DNA of 64,000 nt, taken from Annona cherimola. Its lineage: Eukaryota > Streptophyta > Magnoliopsida > Magnoliales > Annonaceae. Of the stretch, positions 1 to 12,600 are shown one piece after another. The translations under genes were made by a program, and so were the position numbers. The DNA is taken from the NCBI GenBank assembly GCA_030490835.1, contig CM059971.1, positions 51,012,012 through 51,076,011 of the forward strand. Reading direction: 5' to 3'. Each line of letters begins with the position of its first letter. The first letter of the stretch is position 1. The notes under the pieces are model-generated. The model was given only the letters and a program-made list of their open reading frames with translations, ran no database searches and was not told the DNA's origin.

Positions 1-1398
1 GAGTTTGATAGAATGAATTTTAATTAGCTAGAATTGAGTACAACTCAATCTAATTGACTTGATTTGACTTCAAGGAGAACGAGTATACTTTAACGCATTC
101 CAATAGATTTAGAACAACTGAATTGGACGAAAGGAACTTCAATCAACAACAATTACCAACAATCCCTTGATTTCATTTATATTCGAACGACATAGGATGA
201 CCTTGAAGGAATTGAAATCGAATCTAATGAATTGAGTTTGATAGAATGAACTTTGATTAGCTAAAATTGAGTACAACTCAATCTAATTGACTTGATTTGA
301 ATGTAAGGAGAACGAGTAAACTTTAACGCATTCGAATAAATTCAAAACAACTGAATTGGACGAAAGGAACTTCAATCAAAACCAATTAACAACAATCCCT
401 TGATTTCATTTACATTCGAACGACATAGGATGACCTTGAAGGAATTGAAATCGAATCTAATGAATTGAGTTTGATAGAATGAACTTTGATTAGCTAAAAT
501 TGAGTACAACTCAATCTAATTGACTTGATTTGAATGTAAGGAGAACGAGTAAACTTTAACGCATTCGAATAAATTCAAAACAACTGAATTGGACGAAAGG
601 AACTTCAATCAAAACTAATTAACAACAATCCCTTGATTTCATTTACATTCGAACGACATAGGATGACCTTGAAGGAATTGAAATCGAATCTAATGAATTG
701 AGTTTGATAGAATGAACTTTAATTAGCTAGAATTGAGTACAACTCAATCTAATTGACTTGATTTGACCGTAAGGAGAACGAGTAAAGTTTAACGCATTCC
801 AATAGATTCCGAACAACTGAATCGGAAGAAAGGAACTTCCATCAACAACAGTTAACAACAATCCCTTGATTTCATTTACATTCTAACGACAACGGATGAC
901 CTTAAAGGCATTCATATCGAATGAAATGAATTGAGTTTGATAGAATGAACTTTGATTACTTAGAATTTAGTAGAACTCAATCTAATTTACTTGATTTGAC
1001 TGTAAGTAGAACGAGTAAACTTGAAAGCATTCCAATAGATTCAAAACAACTGAATTGGAAGAAAGGAACTTCAATGAACAACAATTAACAACAATCCCTT
1101 TATTTCATATACATTCGTACGACATAGGATGACCTTAAAGGCATTGAAATCGAATCAAATGAATTGAGTTTGATAGAATGAACTTTAATTAGCTAGAATT
1201 GAGTACAACTCAATCTAATTGACAGGATTTGACTTTAAGGAGAACGAGTATACTTTAACGCATTCCAATAGATTTAGAACAACTGAATTGGACGAAAGGA
1301 ACTTCAATCAACAACAATTAACAACAATCCCTTGATTTCATTTACATTCGAACGACATAGGATGACCTTGAAGGCATTGAAATCGAATCAAATGAACT
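1..1398 (+). repeat. Six-monomer block a-b-b-e-f-a
   Basis: Monomers start at 1 (a), 234 (b), 467 (b), 700 (e), 933 (f) and 1166 (a). Compared with the base order a-b-c-d-e-f, b is doubled and c and d are skipped at the b|e joint at 700. The same order and the same minor variants (GAATTTTAATTAG in the first monomer, GACAGGATTTG in the last) return at 14,339-15,736, so this is the left part of a long duplication. Confidence 0.85.
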
Positions 1399-2330
1399 GA
1401 GTTTGATAGAATGAATTTTAATTAGCTAGAATTGAGTACAACTCAATCTAATTGACTTGATTTGACTTCAAGGAGAACGAGTATACTTTAACGCATTCCA
1501 ATAGATTTAGAACAACTGAATTGGACGAAAGGAACTTCAATCAACAACAATTACCAACAATCCCTTGATTTCATTTATATTCGAACGACATAGGATGACC
1601 TTGAAGGAATTGAAATCGAATCTAATGAATTGAGTTTGATAGAATGAACTTTGATTAGCTAAAATTGAGTACAACTCAATCTAATTGACTTGATTTGAAT
1701 GTAAGGAGAACGAGTAAACTTTAACGCATTCGAATAAATTCAAAACAACTGAATTGGACGAAAGGAACTTCAATCAAAACCAATTAACAACAATCCCATG
1801 ATTTGATTTACATTCGAACGACAACGGATGACCTTAAAGGCTTTGATGTCGAATCAAATCAATTGAGTTTGATAGAATGAACTTTGATTAGTTATAATTA
1901 AGTATAACTCAATCTAATTGACTTGATTTGACTGTAAGGAGAACGAGTAAACTTTAACGCATTCCGATAGATTCAAAACAATTGAATTGGAAGAAAGGAA
2001 CTTCAATCAACAACAATTAACAATAATCCCTTGATTTCATTTACATTCGTACGACATAGGATGACCTTAAAGGCATTGAAATCGAATCAAATGAATTGAG
2101 TTTGATAGAATGAACTTTAATTAGCTAGAATTGAGTACAACTCAATCTAATTGACAGGATTTGACTTTAAGGAGAACGAGTATACTTTAACGCATTCCAA
2201 TAGATTTAGAACAACTGAATTGGACGAAAGGAACTTCAATCAACAACAATTAACAACAATCCCTTGATTTCATTTACATTCGAACGACATAGGATGACCT
2301 TGAAGGCATTGAAATCGAATCAAATGAACT
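1399..2330 (+). repeat. Four-monomer block a-b-c-a, absent from the second copy
   Basis: Monomers start at 1399 (a), 1632 (b), 1865 (c) and 2098 (a). These 932 bp (4 x 233) have no counterpart in the duplicate, where the equivalent of 1-1,398 joins directly to the equivalent of 2,331 at 15,737. It is an extra tandem copy closely related to 2,331 onward, or the duplicate has lost it. Confidence 0.8.
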
Positions 2331-3262
2331 GAGTTTGATAGAATGAATTTTAATTAGCTAGAATTGAGTACAACTCAATCTAATTGACTTGATTTGACTT
2401 CAAGGAGAACGAGTATACTTTAACGCATTCCAATAGATTTAGAACAACTGAATTGGACGAAAGGAACTTCAATCAACAACAATTACCAACAATCCCTTGA
2501 TTTCATTTATATTCGAACGACATAGGATGACCTTGAAGGAATTGAAATCGAATCTAATGAATTGAGTTTGATAGAATGAACTTTGATTAGCTAAAATTGA
2601 GTACAACTCAATCTAATTGACTTGATTTGAATGTAAGGAGAACGAGTAAACTTTAACGCATTCGAATAAATTCAAAACAACTGAATTGGACGAAAGGAAC
2701 TTCAATCAAAACCAATTATCAACAATCCCTTGATTTGATTTACATTCGAACGACAACGGATGACCTTAAAGGCTTTGAAGTCGAATCAAATGAATTGAGT
2801 TTGATAGAATGAACTTTGATTAGTTATAATTAAGTATAACTCAATCTAATTGACTTGATTTGACTGTAAGGAGAACGAGTAAACTTTAACGCATTCCGAT
2901 AGATTCAAAACAATTGAATTGGAAGAAAGGAACTTCAATCAACAACAATTAACAATAATCCCTTGATTTCATTTACATTCGTACGACAACGGATGACCTT
3001 AAAGGCATTGAAATCGAATCAAATGAATTGAGTTTGATAGAATGAACTTTGATTACTTAGAATTTAGTAGAACTCAATCTAATTTACTTGATTTTACTGT
3101 AAGTAGAACGAGTAAACTTGAAAGCATTCCAATAGATTCAAAACAACTGAATTGGACGAAAGGAACTTCAATGAACAACAATTAACAACAATCCCTTTAT
3201 TTCATATACATTCGAACGACATAGGATGACCTTAAAGGCATTAAAATCGAATCAAATGAATT
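2331..3262 (+). repeat. Four-monomer block a-b-c-f
   Basis: Monomers start at 2331 (a), 2564 (b), 2797 (c) and 3030 (f). d and e are skipped at the c|f joint. The same order occurs at 15,737-16,665. Confidence 0.8.
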
Positions 3263-4660
3263 GAGTTTGATAGAATGAACTTTAATTAGCTAGAATTGAG
3301 TACAACTCAATCTAATTGACTTGATTTGACTTCAAGGAGAACGAGTATACTTTAACGCATTCCAATAGATTGAGAACAACTGAATTGGACGAAAGGAACT
3401 TCAATCAACAACAATTACCAACAATCCCTTTATTTCATTTACATTCGAACGACATAGGATGACCTTGAAGGAATTGAAATCGAATCTAATGAATTGAGTT
3501 TGATAGAATGAACTTTGATTAGCAAGAATTGAGTACAACTCAATCTAATTGACTTGATTTGAATGTAAGGAGAACGAGTAAACTTTAACGCATTCGAATA
3601 AATTCAAAACAACTGAATTGGACGAAAGGAACTTCAATCAAAACCAATTAACAACAATCCCTTGATTTGATTTACATTCGAACGACAACGGATGACCTTA
3701 AAGGCTTTGAAGTCGAATCAAATGAATTGAGTTTGATAGAATGAACTTTGATTAGTTATAATTAAGTATAACTCAATCTAATTGACTTGATTTGACTGTA
3801 AGGAGAACGAGTAAACTTTAACGCATTCCGATAGATTCAAAACAACTGAATTGGAAGAAAGGAACTTCAATCAACAACAATTAACAATAATCCCTTGATT
3901 TCATTTACATTCGTACGACAACGGATGACCTTAAAGGCATTCAAATCGAATCAAATGAATTGAGTTTGATAGAATGAACTTTGATTAGTTAGAATTGAGT
4001 AGAACTCAAACTAATTGACTTGATTTGACTGTAAGTAGAACGAGTAAACTTTAAAGCATTACAATAGATTCAAAACAACTGAATTGGACGAAAGGAACTT
4101 CGATGAACAATAATTAACAACAATCCCTTTATTTCATTTCCATTCGAACGACATGGGATGACCTTAAAGGCATTGAAATCGAATCAAATTAATTGAGTTT
4201 GATAGAATGAACTTTAATTAGCTAGAATTGAGTACAACTCAATCTAATTGACTTGATTTGACCGTAAGGAGAACGAGTAAAGTTTAACGCATTCCAATAG
4301 ATTCCGAACAACTGAATCGGAAGAAAGGAACTTCCATCAACAACAGTTAACAACAATCCCTTGATTTCATTTACATTCTAACGACAACGGATGACCTTAA
4401 AGGCATTCATATCGAATGAAATGAATTGAGTTTGATAGAATGAACTTTGATTACTTAGAATTTAGTAGAACTCAATCTAATTTACTTGATTTTACTGTAA
4501 GTAGAACGAGTAAACTTGAAAGCATTCCAATAGATTCAAAACAACTGAATTGGACGAAAGGAACTTCAATGAACAACAATTAACAACAATCCCTTTATTT
4601 CATATACATTCGAACGACATAGGATGACCTTAAAGGCATTGAAATCGAATCAAATGAATT
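3263..4660 (+). repeat. Canonical hexamer a-b-c-d-e-f, copy 1
   Basis: Monomers start at 3263, 3496, 3729, 3962, 4195 and 4428, each 233 bp, one of each type. With the next 1,398 bp it forms a direct tandem of the complete hexamer, which is why I take a-b-c-d-e-f as the base order. Its counterpart is about 16,666-18,074, where small indels are concentrated. Confidence 0.88.
4142..4158 (+). other. CENP-B-box-like 17-mer (example in a d monomer)
   Basis: ATTCGAACGACATGGGA matches the known CENP-B box core NTTCGNNNNANNCGGGN at eight of nine fixed positions. The only mismatch is T for C in CGGG, a transition. The site sits near position 181 of the monomer and recurs in most d-type monomers, for example at 23272-23288 and 37606-37622. 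Other types have TAGG, ACGG or GCGG here and match less well. CENP-B recognition of this form is untested and the likeness could be chance. Confidence 0.4.
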
Positions 4661-6058
4661 GAGTTTGATAGAATGAACTTTAATTAGCTAGAATTGAGTA
4701 CAACTCAATCTAATTGACTTGATTTGACTTCAAGGAGAACGAGTATACTTTAACGCATTCCAATAGATTTAGAACAACTGAATTGGACGAAAGGAACTTC
4801 AATCAACAACAATTACCAACAATCCCTTGATTTCATTTACATTCGAACGACATAGGATGACCTTGAAGGAATTGAAATCGAATCTAATGAATTGAGTTTG
4901 ATAGAATGAACTTTGATTAGCAAGAATTAGGTACAACTCAATCTAATTGACTTGATTTGAATGTAAGGAGAACGAGTAAACTTTAACGCATTCGAATAAA
5001 TTCAAAACAACTGAATTGGACGAAAGGAACTTCAATCAAAACCAATTAACAACAATCCCTTGATTTGATTTACATTCGAACGACAACGGATGACCTTAAA
5101 GGCTTTGAAGTCGAATCAAATGAATTGAGTTTGATAGAATGAACTTTGATTAGTTATAATTGAGTATAACTCAATCTAATTGACTTGATTTGACTGTAAG
5201 GAGAACGAGTAAACTTTAACGCATTCCGATAGATTCAAAACAACTGAATTGGAAGAAAGGAACTTCAATCAACAACAATTAACAATAATCCCTTGATTTC
5301 ATTTACATTCGTACGACAACGGATGACCTTAAAGGCATTCAAATCGAATCAAATGAATTGAGTTTGATAGAATGAACTTTGATTAGTTAGAATTGAGTAG
5401 AACTCAAACTAATTGACTTGATTTGACTGTAAGTAGAACGAGTAAACTTTAAAGCATTACAATAGATTCAAAACAACTGAATTGGACGAAAGGAACTTCG
5501 ATGAACAATAATTAACAACAATCCCTTTATTTCATTTCCATTCGAACGACATGGGATGACCTTAAAGGCAATAAAATCGAATCAAATTAATTGAGTTTAA
5601 TAGAATGAACTTTAATTGGCTAGAATTGAGTACAACTCAATCTAATTGACTTGATTTGACCGTAAGGAGAACGAGTAAAGTTTAACGCATTCCAATAGAT
5701 TCCGAACAACTGAATCGGAAGAAAGGAACTTCCATCAACAACAATTAACAACAATCCCTTGATTTCATTTACATTCTAATGACAACGGATAACCTTAAAG
5801 GCATTCAAATCGAATGAAATGAATTGAGTTTGATAGAATGAACTTTGATTACATAGAATTTAGTAGAACTCAATCTAATTTACTTGATTTGACTGTAAGT
5901 AGAACGAGTAAACTTGAAAGCATTCCAATAGATTCAAAACAACTGAATTGGACGAAAGGAACTTCAATGAACAACAATTAACAACAATCCCTTTATTTCA
6001 TATACATTCGAACGACATAGGATGACCTTAAAGGCATTGAAATCGAATCAAATGAATT
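4661..6058 (+). repeat. Canonical hexamer a-b-c-d-e-f, copy 2
   Basis: Monomers start at 4661 (a), 4894 (b), 5127 (c), 5360 (d), 5593 (e) and 5826 (f). Diagnostic words: a GAGTATAC; b CGAATAAATTC; c CCGATAGATTC and TTCGTACGAC; d AAAGCATTACAA and GACATGGGATG; e AAAGTTTAAC and ATTCTAACG; f ATTACATAG (ATTACTTAG elsewhere) and CATATACATTC. Counterpart at 18,075-19,472. Confidence 0.88.
4693..4709. other. Dyad symmetry element (example in an a monomer)
   Basis: ATTGAGT-ACA-ACTCAAT is a perfect 7-bp inverted repeat around a 3-base centre, near positions 33-49 of the monomer. It is perfect in a and e monomers and in many b monomers. Many c monomers keep the arms with centre ATA (5159-5175). d monomers keep six pairs with centre AGA. 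f monomers break the left arm (ATTTAGT). The arms are in part better kept than the centre. It could bind a dimeric protein or form a small cruciform; nothing in the sequence decides this. Confidence 0.6.
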
Positions 6059-7922
6059 GAGTTTGATAGAATGAACTTTAATTAGCTAGAATTGAGTACA
6101 ACTCAATCTAATTGACTTGATTTGACTTCAAGGAGAACGAGTATACTTTAACGCATTCCAATAGATTTAGAACAACTGAATTGGACGAAAGGAACTTCAA
6201 TCAACAACAATTAACAACAATCCCTTGATTTCATTTACATTCGAACGACATAGGATGACCTTGAAGGCATTGAAATCGAATCAAATGAACTGAGTTTGAT
6301 AGAATGAACTTTAATTAGCTAGAATTGAGTACAACTCAATCTAATTGACTTGATTTGACTTCAAGGAGAACGAGTATACTTTAACGTATTCCAATAGATT
6401 TAGAACAACTGAATTGGACGAAAGGAACTTCAATCAACAACAATTACCAACAATCCCTTGATTTCATTTACATTCGAACGACATAGGATGACCTTGAAGG
6501 AATTGAAATCGAATCTAATGAATTGAGTTTGATAGAATGAACTTTGATTAGCTAAAATTGAGTACAACTCAATCTAATTGACTTGATTTGAATGTAAGGA
6601 GAACGAGTAAACTTTAACGCATTCGAATAAATTCAAAACAACTGAATTGGACGAAAGGAACTTCAATCAAAACCAATTAACAACAATCCCTTGATTTCAT
6701 TTACATTCGAACGACATAGGATGACCTTGAAGGAATTGAAATCGAATCTAATGAATTGAGTTTGATAGAATGAACTTTGATTAGCAAGAATTGAGTACAA
6801 CTCAATCTAATTGACTTGATTTGAATGTAAGGAGAACGAGTAAACTTTAACGCATTCGAATAAATTCAAAACAACTGAATTGGACGAAAGGAACTTCAAT
6901 CAAAACCAATTAACAACAATCCCTTGATTTGATTTACATTCGAACGACAACGGATGACCTTAAAGGCTTTGAAGTCGAATCAAATGAATTGAGTTTGATA
7001 GAATGAACTTTGATTAGTTATAATTGAGTATAACTCAATCTAATTGACTTGATTTGACTGTAAGGAGAACGAGTAAACTTTAACGCATTCCGATAGATTC
7101 AAAACAATTGAATTGGAAGAAAGGAACTTCAATCAACAACAATTAACAATAATCCCTTGATTTCATTTACATTCGTACGACAACGGATGACCTTAAAGGC
7201 ATTCAAATCGAATCAAATGAATTGAGTTTGATAGAATGAACTTTGATTAGTTAGAATTGAGTAGAACTCAAACTAATTGACTTGATTTGACTGTAAGTAG
7301 AACGAGTAAACTTTAAAGCATTACAATAGATTCAAAACAACTGAATTGGACGAAAGGAACTTCGATGAACAATAATTAACAACAATCCCTTTATTTCATT
7401 TCCATTCGAACGACATGGGATGACCTTAAAGGCATTGAAATCGAATCGAATTAATTGAGTTTGATAGAATGAACTTTAATTAGCTAGAATTGAGTACAAC
7501 TCAATCTAATTGACTTGATTTGACCGTAAGGAGAACGAGTAAAGTTTAACGCATTCCAATAGATTCCGAACAACTGAATCGGAAGAAAGGAACTTCCATC
7601 AACAACAGTTAACAACAATCCCTTGATTTCATTTACATTCTAACGACAACGGATGACCTTAAAGGCATTCATATCGAATGAAATGAATTGAGTTTGATAG
7701 AATGAACTTTGATTACTTAGAATTTAGTAGAACTCAATCTAATTTACTTGATTTTACTGTAAGTAGAACGAGTAAACTTGAAAGCATTCCAATAGATTCA
7801 AAACAACTGAATTGGACGAAAGGAACTTCAATGAACAACAATTAACAACAATCCCTTTATTTCATATACATTCGAACGACATAGGATGACCTTAAAGGCA
7901 TTGAAATCGAATCAAATGAATT
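6059..7922 (+). repeat. Eight-monomer block a-a-b-b-c-d-e-f
   Basis: Monomers start at 6059, 6292 (both a), 6525, 6758 (both b), 6991 (c), 7224 (d), 7457 (e) and 7690 (f). It is the hexamer with a and b each doubled, as expected from an unequal exchange two monomers out of register. Counterpart at 19,473-21,336. The a-b-b-c-d-e-f part also recurs at 28,687-30,318. Confidence 0.85.
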
Positions 7923-9087
7923 GAGTTTGATAGAATGAACTTTAATTAGCTAGAATTGAGTACAACTCAATCTAATTGACAGGATTTGACTTTAAGGAGA
8001 ACGAGTATACTTTAACGCATTCCAATAGATTTAGAACAACTGAATTGGACGAAAGGAACTTCAATCAACAACAATTAACAACAATCCCTTGATTTCATTT
8101 ACATTCGAACGACATAGGATGACCTTGAAGGCATTGAAATCGAATCAAATGAACTAAGTTTGATAGAATGAACTTTAATTAGCTAGAATTGAGTACAACT
8201 CAATCTAATTGACTTGATTTGACTTCAAGGAGAACGAGTATACTTTAACGCATTCCAATAGATTTAGAACAACTGAATTGGACGAAAGGAACTTCAATCA
8301 ACAACAATTACCAACAATCCCTTGATTTCATTTACATTCGAACGACATAGGATGACCTTGAAGGAATTGAAATCGAATCTAATGAATTGAGTTTGATAGA
8401 ATGAACTTTGATTAGCTAAAATTGAGTACAACTCAATCTAATTGACTTGATTTGAATGTAAGGAGAACGAGTAAACTTTAACGCATTCGAATAAATTCAA
8501 AACAACCGAATTGGACGAAAGGAACTTCAATCAAAACCAATTAACAACAATCCCTTGATTTCATTTACATTCGAACGACATAGGATGACCTTAAAGTCAT
8601 TGAAATCGAATCAAATGAATTGAGTTTGATAGAACGAACTTTAATTAGCTAGAATTGAGTACAACTCAATCTAATTGACTTGATTTGACTTTAAGGAGAA
8701 TGAGTATACTTTAACGCATTCCAATAGATTTAGAACAACTGAATTGGACGAAAGGAACTTCAATCAACAACAATTAACAACAATCCCTTGATTTCATTTA
8801 CATTCGAACGACATAGGATGACCTTGAAGGCATTGAAATCGAATCTAATGAATTGAGTTTGATAGAATGAACTTTGATTAGTTATAATTGAGTATAACTC
8901 AATCTAATTGACTTGATTTGACTGTAAGGAGAACGAGTAAACTTTAACGCATTCCGATAGATTCAAAACAACTGAATTGGAAGAAAGGAACTTCAATCAA
9001 CAACAATTAACAATAATCCCTTGATTTCATTTACATTCGTACGACTACGGATGACCTTAAAGGCATTCAAATCGAATCAAATGAATT
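7923..9087 (+). repeat. Five-monomer block a-a-b-a-c
   Basis: Monomers start at 7923, 8156 (both a), 8389 (b), 8622 (a, with GAATGAGTATAC and AGAACGAACTT) and 8855 (c). The a-c pair at 8,622-9,087 always precedes the truncated monomer. Counterpart at 21,337-22,501. Confidence 0.82.
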
Positions 9088-9212
9088 GAGTTTGATAGAA
9101 TGAACTTTGTTTAGTTAGAATTGAGTAGAACTCAAACTAATTAACTTGATTTCATTTACATTCGAACGACATAGGATGACCTTAAAGGCATTGAAATCGA
9201 ATCAAATGAATT
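9088..9212 (+). repeat. Truncated d-type monomer, 125 bp, copy 1
   Basis: The first 57 bases and the last 60 or so of a d-like monomer are joined at 9145-9152, removing 108 bp. The joint is CTTGATTT, an 8-bp word present twice in the full monomer, at about positions 58 and 166, exactly 108 bp apart. This is the expected product of slippage or microhomology-mediated deletion between short direct repeats. Confidence 0.9.
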
Positions 9213-9678
9213 CAGTTTGATAGAACGAACTTTAATTAGCTAGAATTGAGTACAACTCAATCTAATTGACTTGATTTGATTTTAAGGAGAATGAGTATAC
9301 TTTAACGCATTCCAATAGATTTAGAACCACTGAATTGGACGAAAGGAACTTCAATCAACAACAATTAACAACAATCCCTTGATTTCATTTACATTCGAAC
9401 GACATAGGATGACCTTGAAGGCATTGAAATCGAATCTAATGAATTGAGTTTGATAGAATGAACTTTGATTAGTTATAATTGAGTATAACTCAATCTAATT
9501 GACTTGATTTGACTGTAATGAGAACGAGTAAACTTTAACGCATTCCGATAGATTCAAAACAACTGAATTGGAAGAAAGGAACTTCAATCAACAACAATGA
9601 ACAATAATCCCTTGATTTCATTTACATTCGTACGACTACGGATGACCTTAAAGGCATTGAAATCGAATGAAATGAATT
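9213..9678 (+). repeat. Two monomers a-c after the truncated copy
   Basis: Monomers start at 9213 (a, beginning CAGTTTGATAG) and 9446 (c). They correspond to 22,627 and 22,860, and to 31,842 and 32,075. The c monomer at 9446 corresponds to the first monomer of the 11-monomer unit; to its right the match is interrupted by hybrid joints. Confidence 0.8.
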
Positions 9679-12600
9679 GAGTTTGATAGAATGAACTTTG
9701 ATTAGCTAGAATTGAGTACAACTCAATCTAATTGACTTGATTTGACCGTAAGGAGAACGAGTAAAGTTTAACGCATTCCAATAGATTCCGAACAACTAAA
9801 TCGGAAGAAAGGAACTTCCATCAACAACAGTTAACAACAATCCCTTGATTTCATTTACATTCTAACGACAACGGATGACCTTAAAGGCATTCATATCGAA
9901 TGAAATGAATTGAGTTTGATAGAATGAACTTTGATTACTTAGAATTTAGTAGAACTCAATCTAATTTACTTGATTTTACTGTAAGTAGAACGAGTAAACT
10001 TGAAAGCATTCCAATAGATTCAAAACAACTGAATTGGACGAAAGGAACTTCAATGAACAACAATTAACAACAATCCCTTTATTTCATATACATTCGAACG
10101 ACATAGGATGACCTTAAAGTCATTGAAATCGAATCAAATGAATTGAGTTTGATAGAATGAACTTTAATTAGCTAGAATTGAGTACAACTCAATCTAATTG
10201 ACTTGATTTGACTTCAAGGAGACCGAGTATACTTTAACGCATTCCAATAGATTTAGAACAACTGAATTGGACGAAAGGAACTTCAATCAACAACAATTAC
10301 CAACAATCCCTTTATTTCATTTACATTCGAACGACATAGGATGACCTTGAAGGAATTGAAATCGAATCTAATGAATTGAGTTTGGTAGAATGAACTTTGA
10401 TTAGCAAGAATTGAGTACAACTCAATCTAATTGACTTGATTTGAATGTAAGGAGAACGAGTAAAGTTTAACGCATTCCAATAAATTCCGAACAACTGAAT
10501 CGGAAGAAAGGAACTTCCATCAACAACAGTTAACAACAATCCCTTGATTTCATTTACATTCTAACGACAACGGATGACCTTAAAGGCATTCATATCGAAT
10601 GAAATGAATTGAGTTTGATAAAATGAACTTTGATTACTTAGAATTTAGTAGAACTCAATCTAATTTACTTGATTTTACTGTAAGTAGAACGAGTAAACTT
10701 GAAAGCATTCCAATAGATTCAAAACAACTGAATTGGACGAAAGGAACTTCAATGAACAACAATTAACAACAATCCCTTTATTTCATATACATTCGAACGA
10801 CATAGGATGACCTTAAAGGCATTGAAATCGAATCAAATGAATTGAGTTTGATAGAATGAACTTTAATTAGCTAGAATTGAGTACAACTCAATCTAATTGA
10901 CTTGATTTGACTTCAAGGAGAACGAGTATACTTTAACGCATTCCAATAGATTTAGAACAACTGAATTGGACGAAAGGAACTTCAATCAACAACAATTACC
11001 AACAATCCCTTGATTTCATTTACATTCGAACGACATAGGATGACCTTGAAGGAATTGAAATCGAATCTAATGAATTGAGTTTGATAGAATGAACTTTGAT
11101 TAGCAAGAATTGAGTAGAACTCAAACTATTTGACTTGATTTGACTGTAAGAAGAACGAGTAAACTTTAAAGCATTCCAATAGATTCAAAACAACTGAATT
11201 GGACGAAAGGATCTTCAATGAACAATAATTAAGAACAATCCCTTTATTTCATTTCCATTCGAACGACATGGGATGACCTTAAAGGCATTGAAATCGAATC
11301 AAATTAATTGAGTTTGATAGAATGAACTTTAATTAGCTAGAATTGAGTACAACTCAATCTAATTGACTTGATTTGACCGTAAGGAGAACGAGTAAAGTTT
11401 AACGCATTCCAATAGATTCCGAACAACTGAATCGGAAGAAAGGAACTTCCATCAACAACAATTAACAACAATCCGTTGATTTCATTTACATTCTAACGAC
11501 AACGGATAACCTTAAAGGCATTCAAATCGAATGAAATGAATTGAGTTTGATAGAATGAACTTTGATTACTTAGAATTTAGTAGAACTCAATCTAATTTAC
11601 TTGATTTTACTGTAAGTAGAACGAGTAAACTTTAAAGCATTCCAATAGATTCAAAACAACTGAATTGGACGAAAGGAACTTCAATGAACAACAATTAACA
11701 ACAATCCCTTTATTTCATATACATTCGAACTACATAGGATGACCTTAAAGGCATTGAAATCGAATCAAATGAATTGAGTTTGATAGAATGAACTTTAATT
11801 AGCTAGAATTGAGTACAACTCAATCTAATTGACAGGATTTGACTTTAAGAAGAACGAGTATACTTTAACGCATTCCAATAGATTTAGAACAACTGAATTG
11901 GACGAAAGGAACTTCAATCAACAACAATTAACAACAATCCCTTGATTTCATTTACATTCGAACGACATAGGATGACCTTGAAGGAATTGAAATCGAATCT
12001 AATGAATTGAGTTTGATAGAATGAACTTTGATTAGCTAAAATTGAGTACAACTCAATCTAATTGACTTGATTTGAATGTAAGGAGAACGAGTAAACTTTA
12101 ACGCATTCGAATAAATTCAAAACAACTGAATTGGACGAAAGGAACTTCAATCAAAACCAATTAACAACAATCCCTTGATTTCATTTACATTCGAACGACA
12201 TAGGATGACCTTGAAGGAATTGAAATCGAATCTAATGAATTGAATTTAATAGAATGAACTTTAATTAGCTAGAATTGAGTACAACTCAATCTAATTGACT
12301 TGATTTGACCGTAAGGAGAACGAGTAAAGTTTAACGCATTCCAATAGATTCCGAACAACTGAATCGGAAAAAAGGAACTTCCATCAACAACAATTAACAA
12401 CAATCCCTTGATTTCATTTACATTCTAACGACAACGGATGACCTTAAAGGCATTCAAATCGAATGAAATGAATTGAGTTTGATAGAATGAACTTTGATTA
12501 CTTAGAATTTAGTAGAACTCAATTTAATTTACTTGATTTGACTGTAAGTAGAACGAGTAAACTTGAAAGCATTCCAATAGATTCAAAACAACTGAATTGG

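Noticed and set aside
4840..4850. Possible RNA polymerase III B box on the minus strand (CGTTCGAATG)
   Set aside because: It misses the last C of GWTCRANNC, there is no suitable A box or T-run terminator nearby, and many monomers read TTCGTACG or TTCTAACG instead.
9145..9152. Transposon insertion or excision scar at the truncated monomer
   Set aside because: The joint is fully explained by the 8-bp direct repeat CTTGATTT, 108 bp apart in the intact monomer. There is no foreign sequence or target-site duplication.
10321..10539. A 72-codon open frame on the minus strand
   Set aside because: It is a by-product of the b/e hybrid monomer at 10,378, which removes stop codons present in the parent types.
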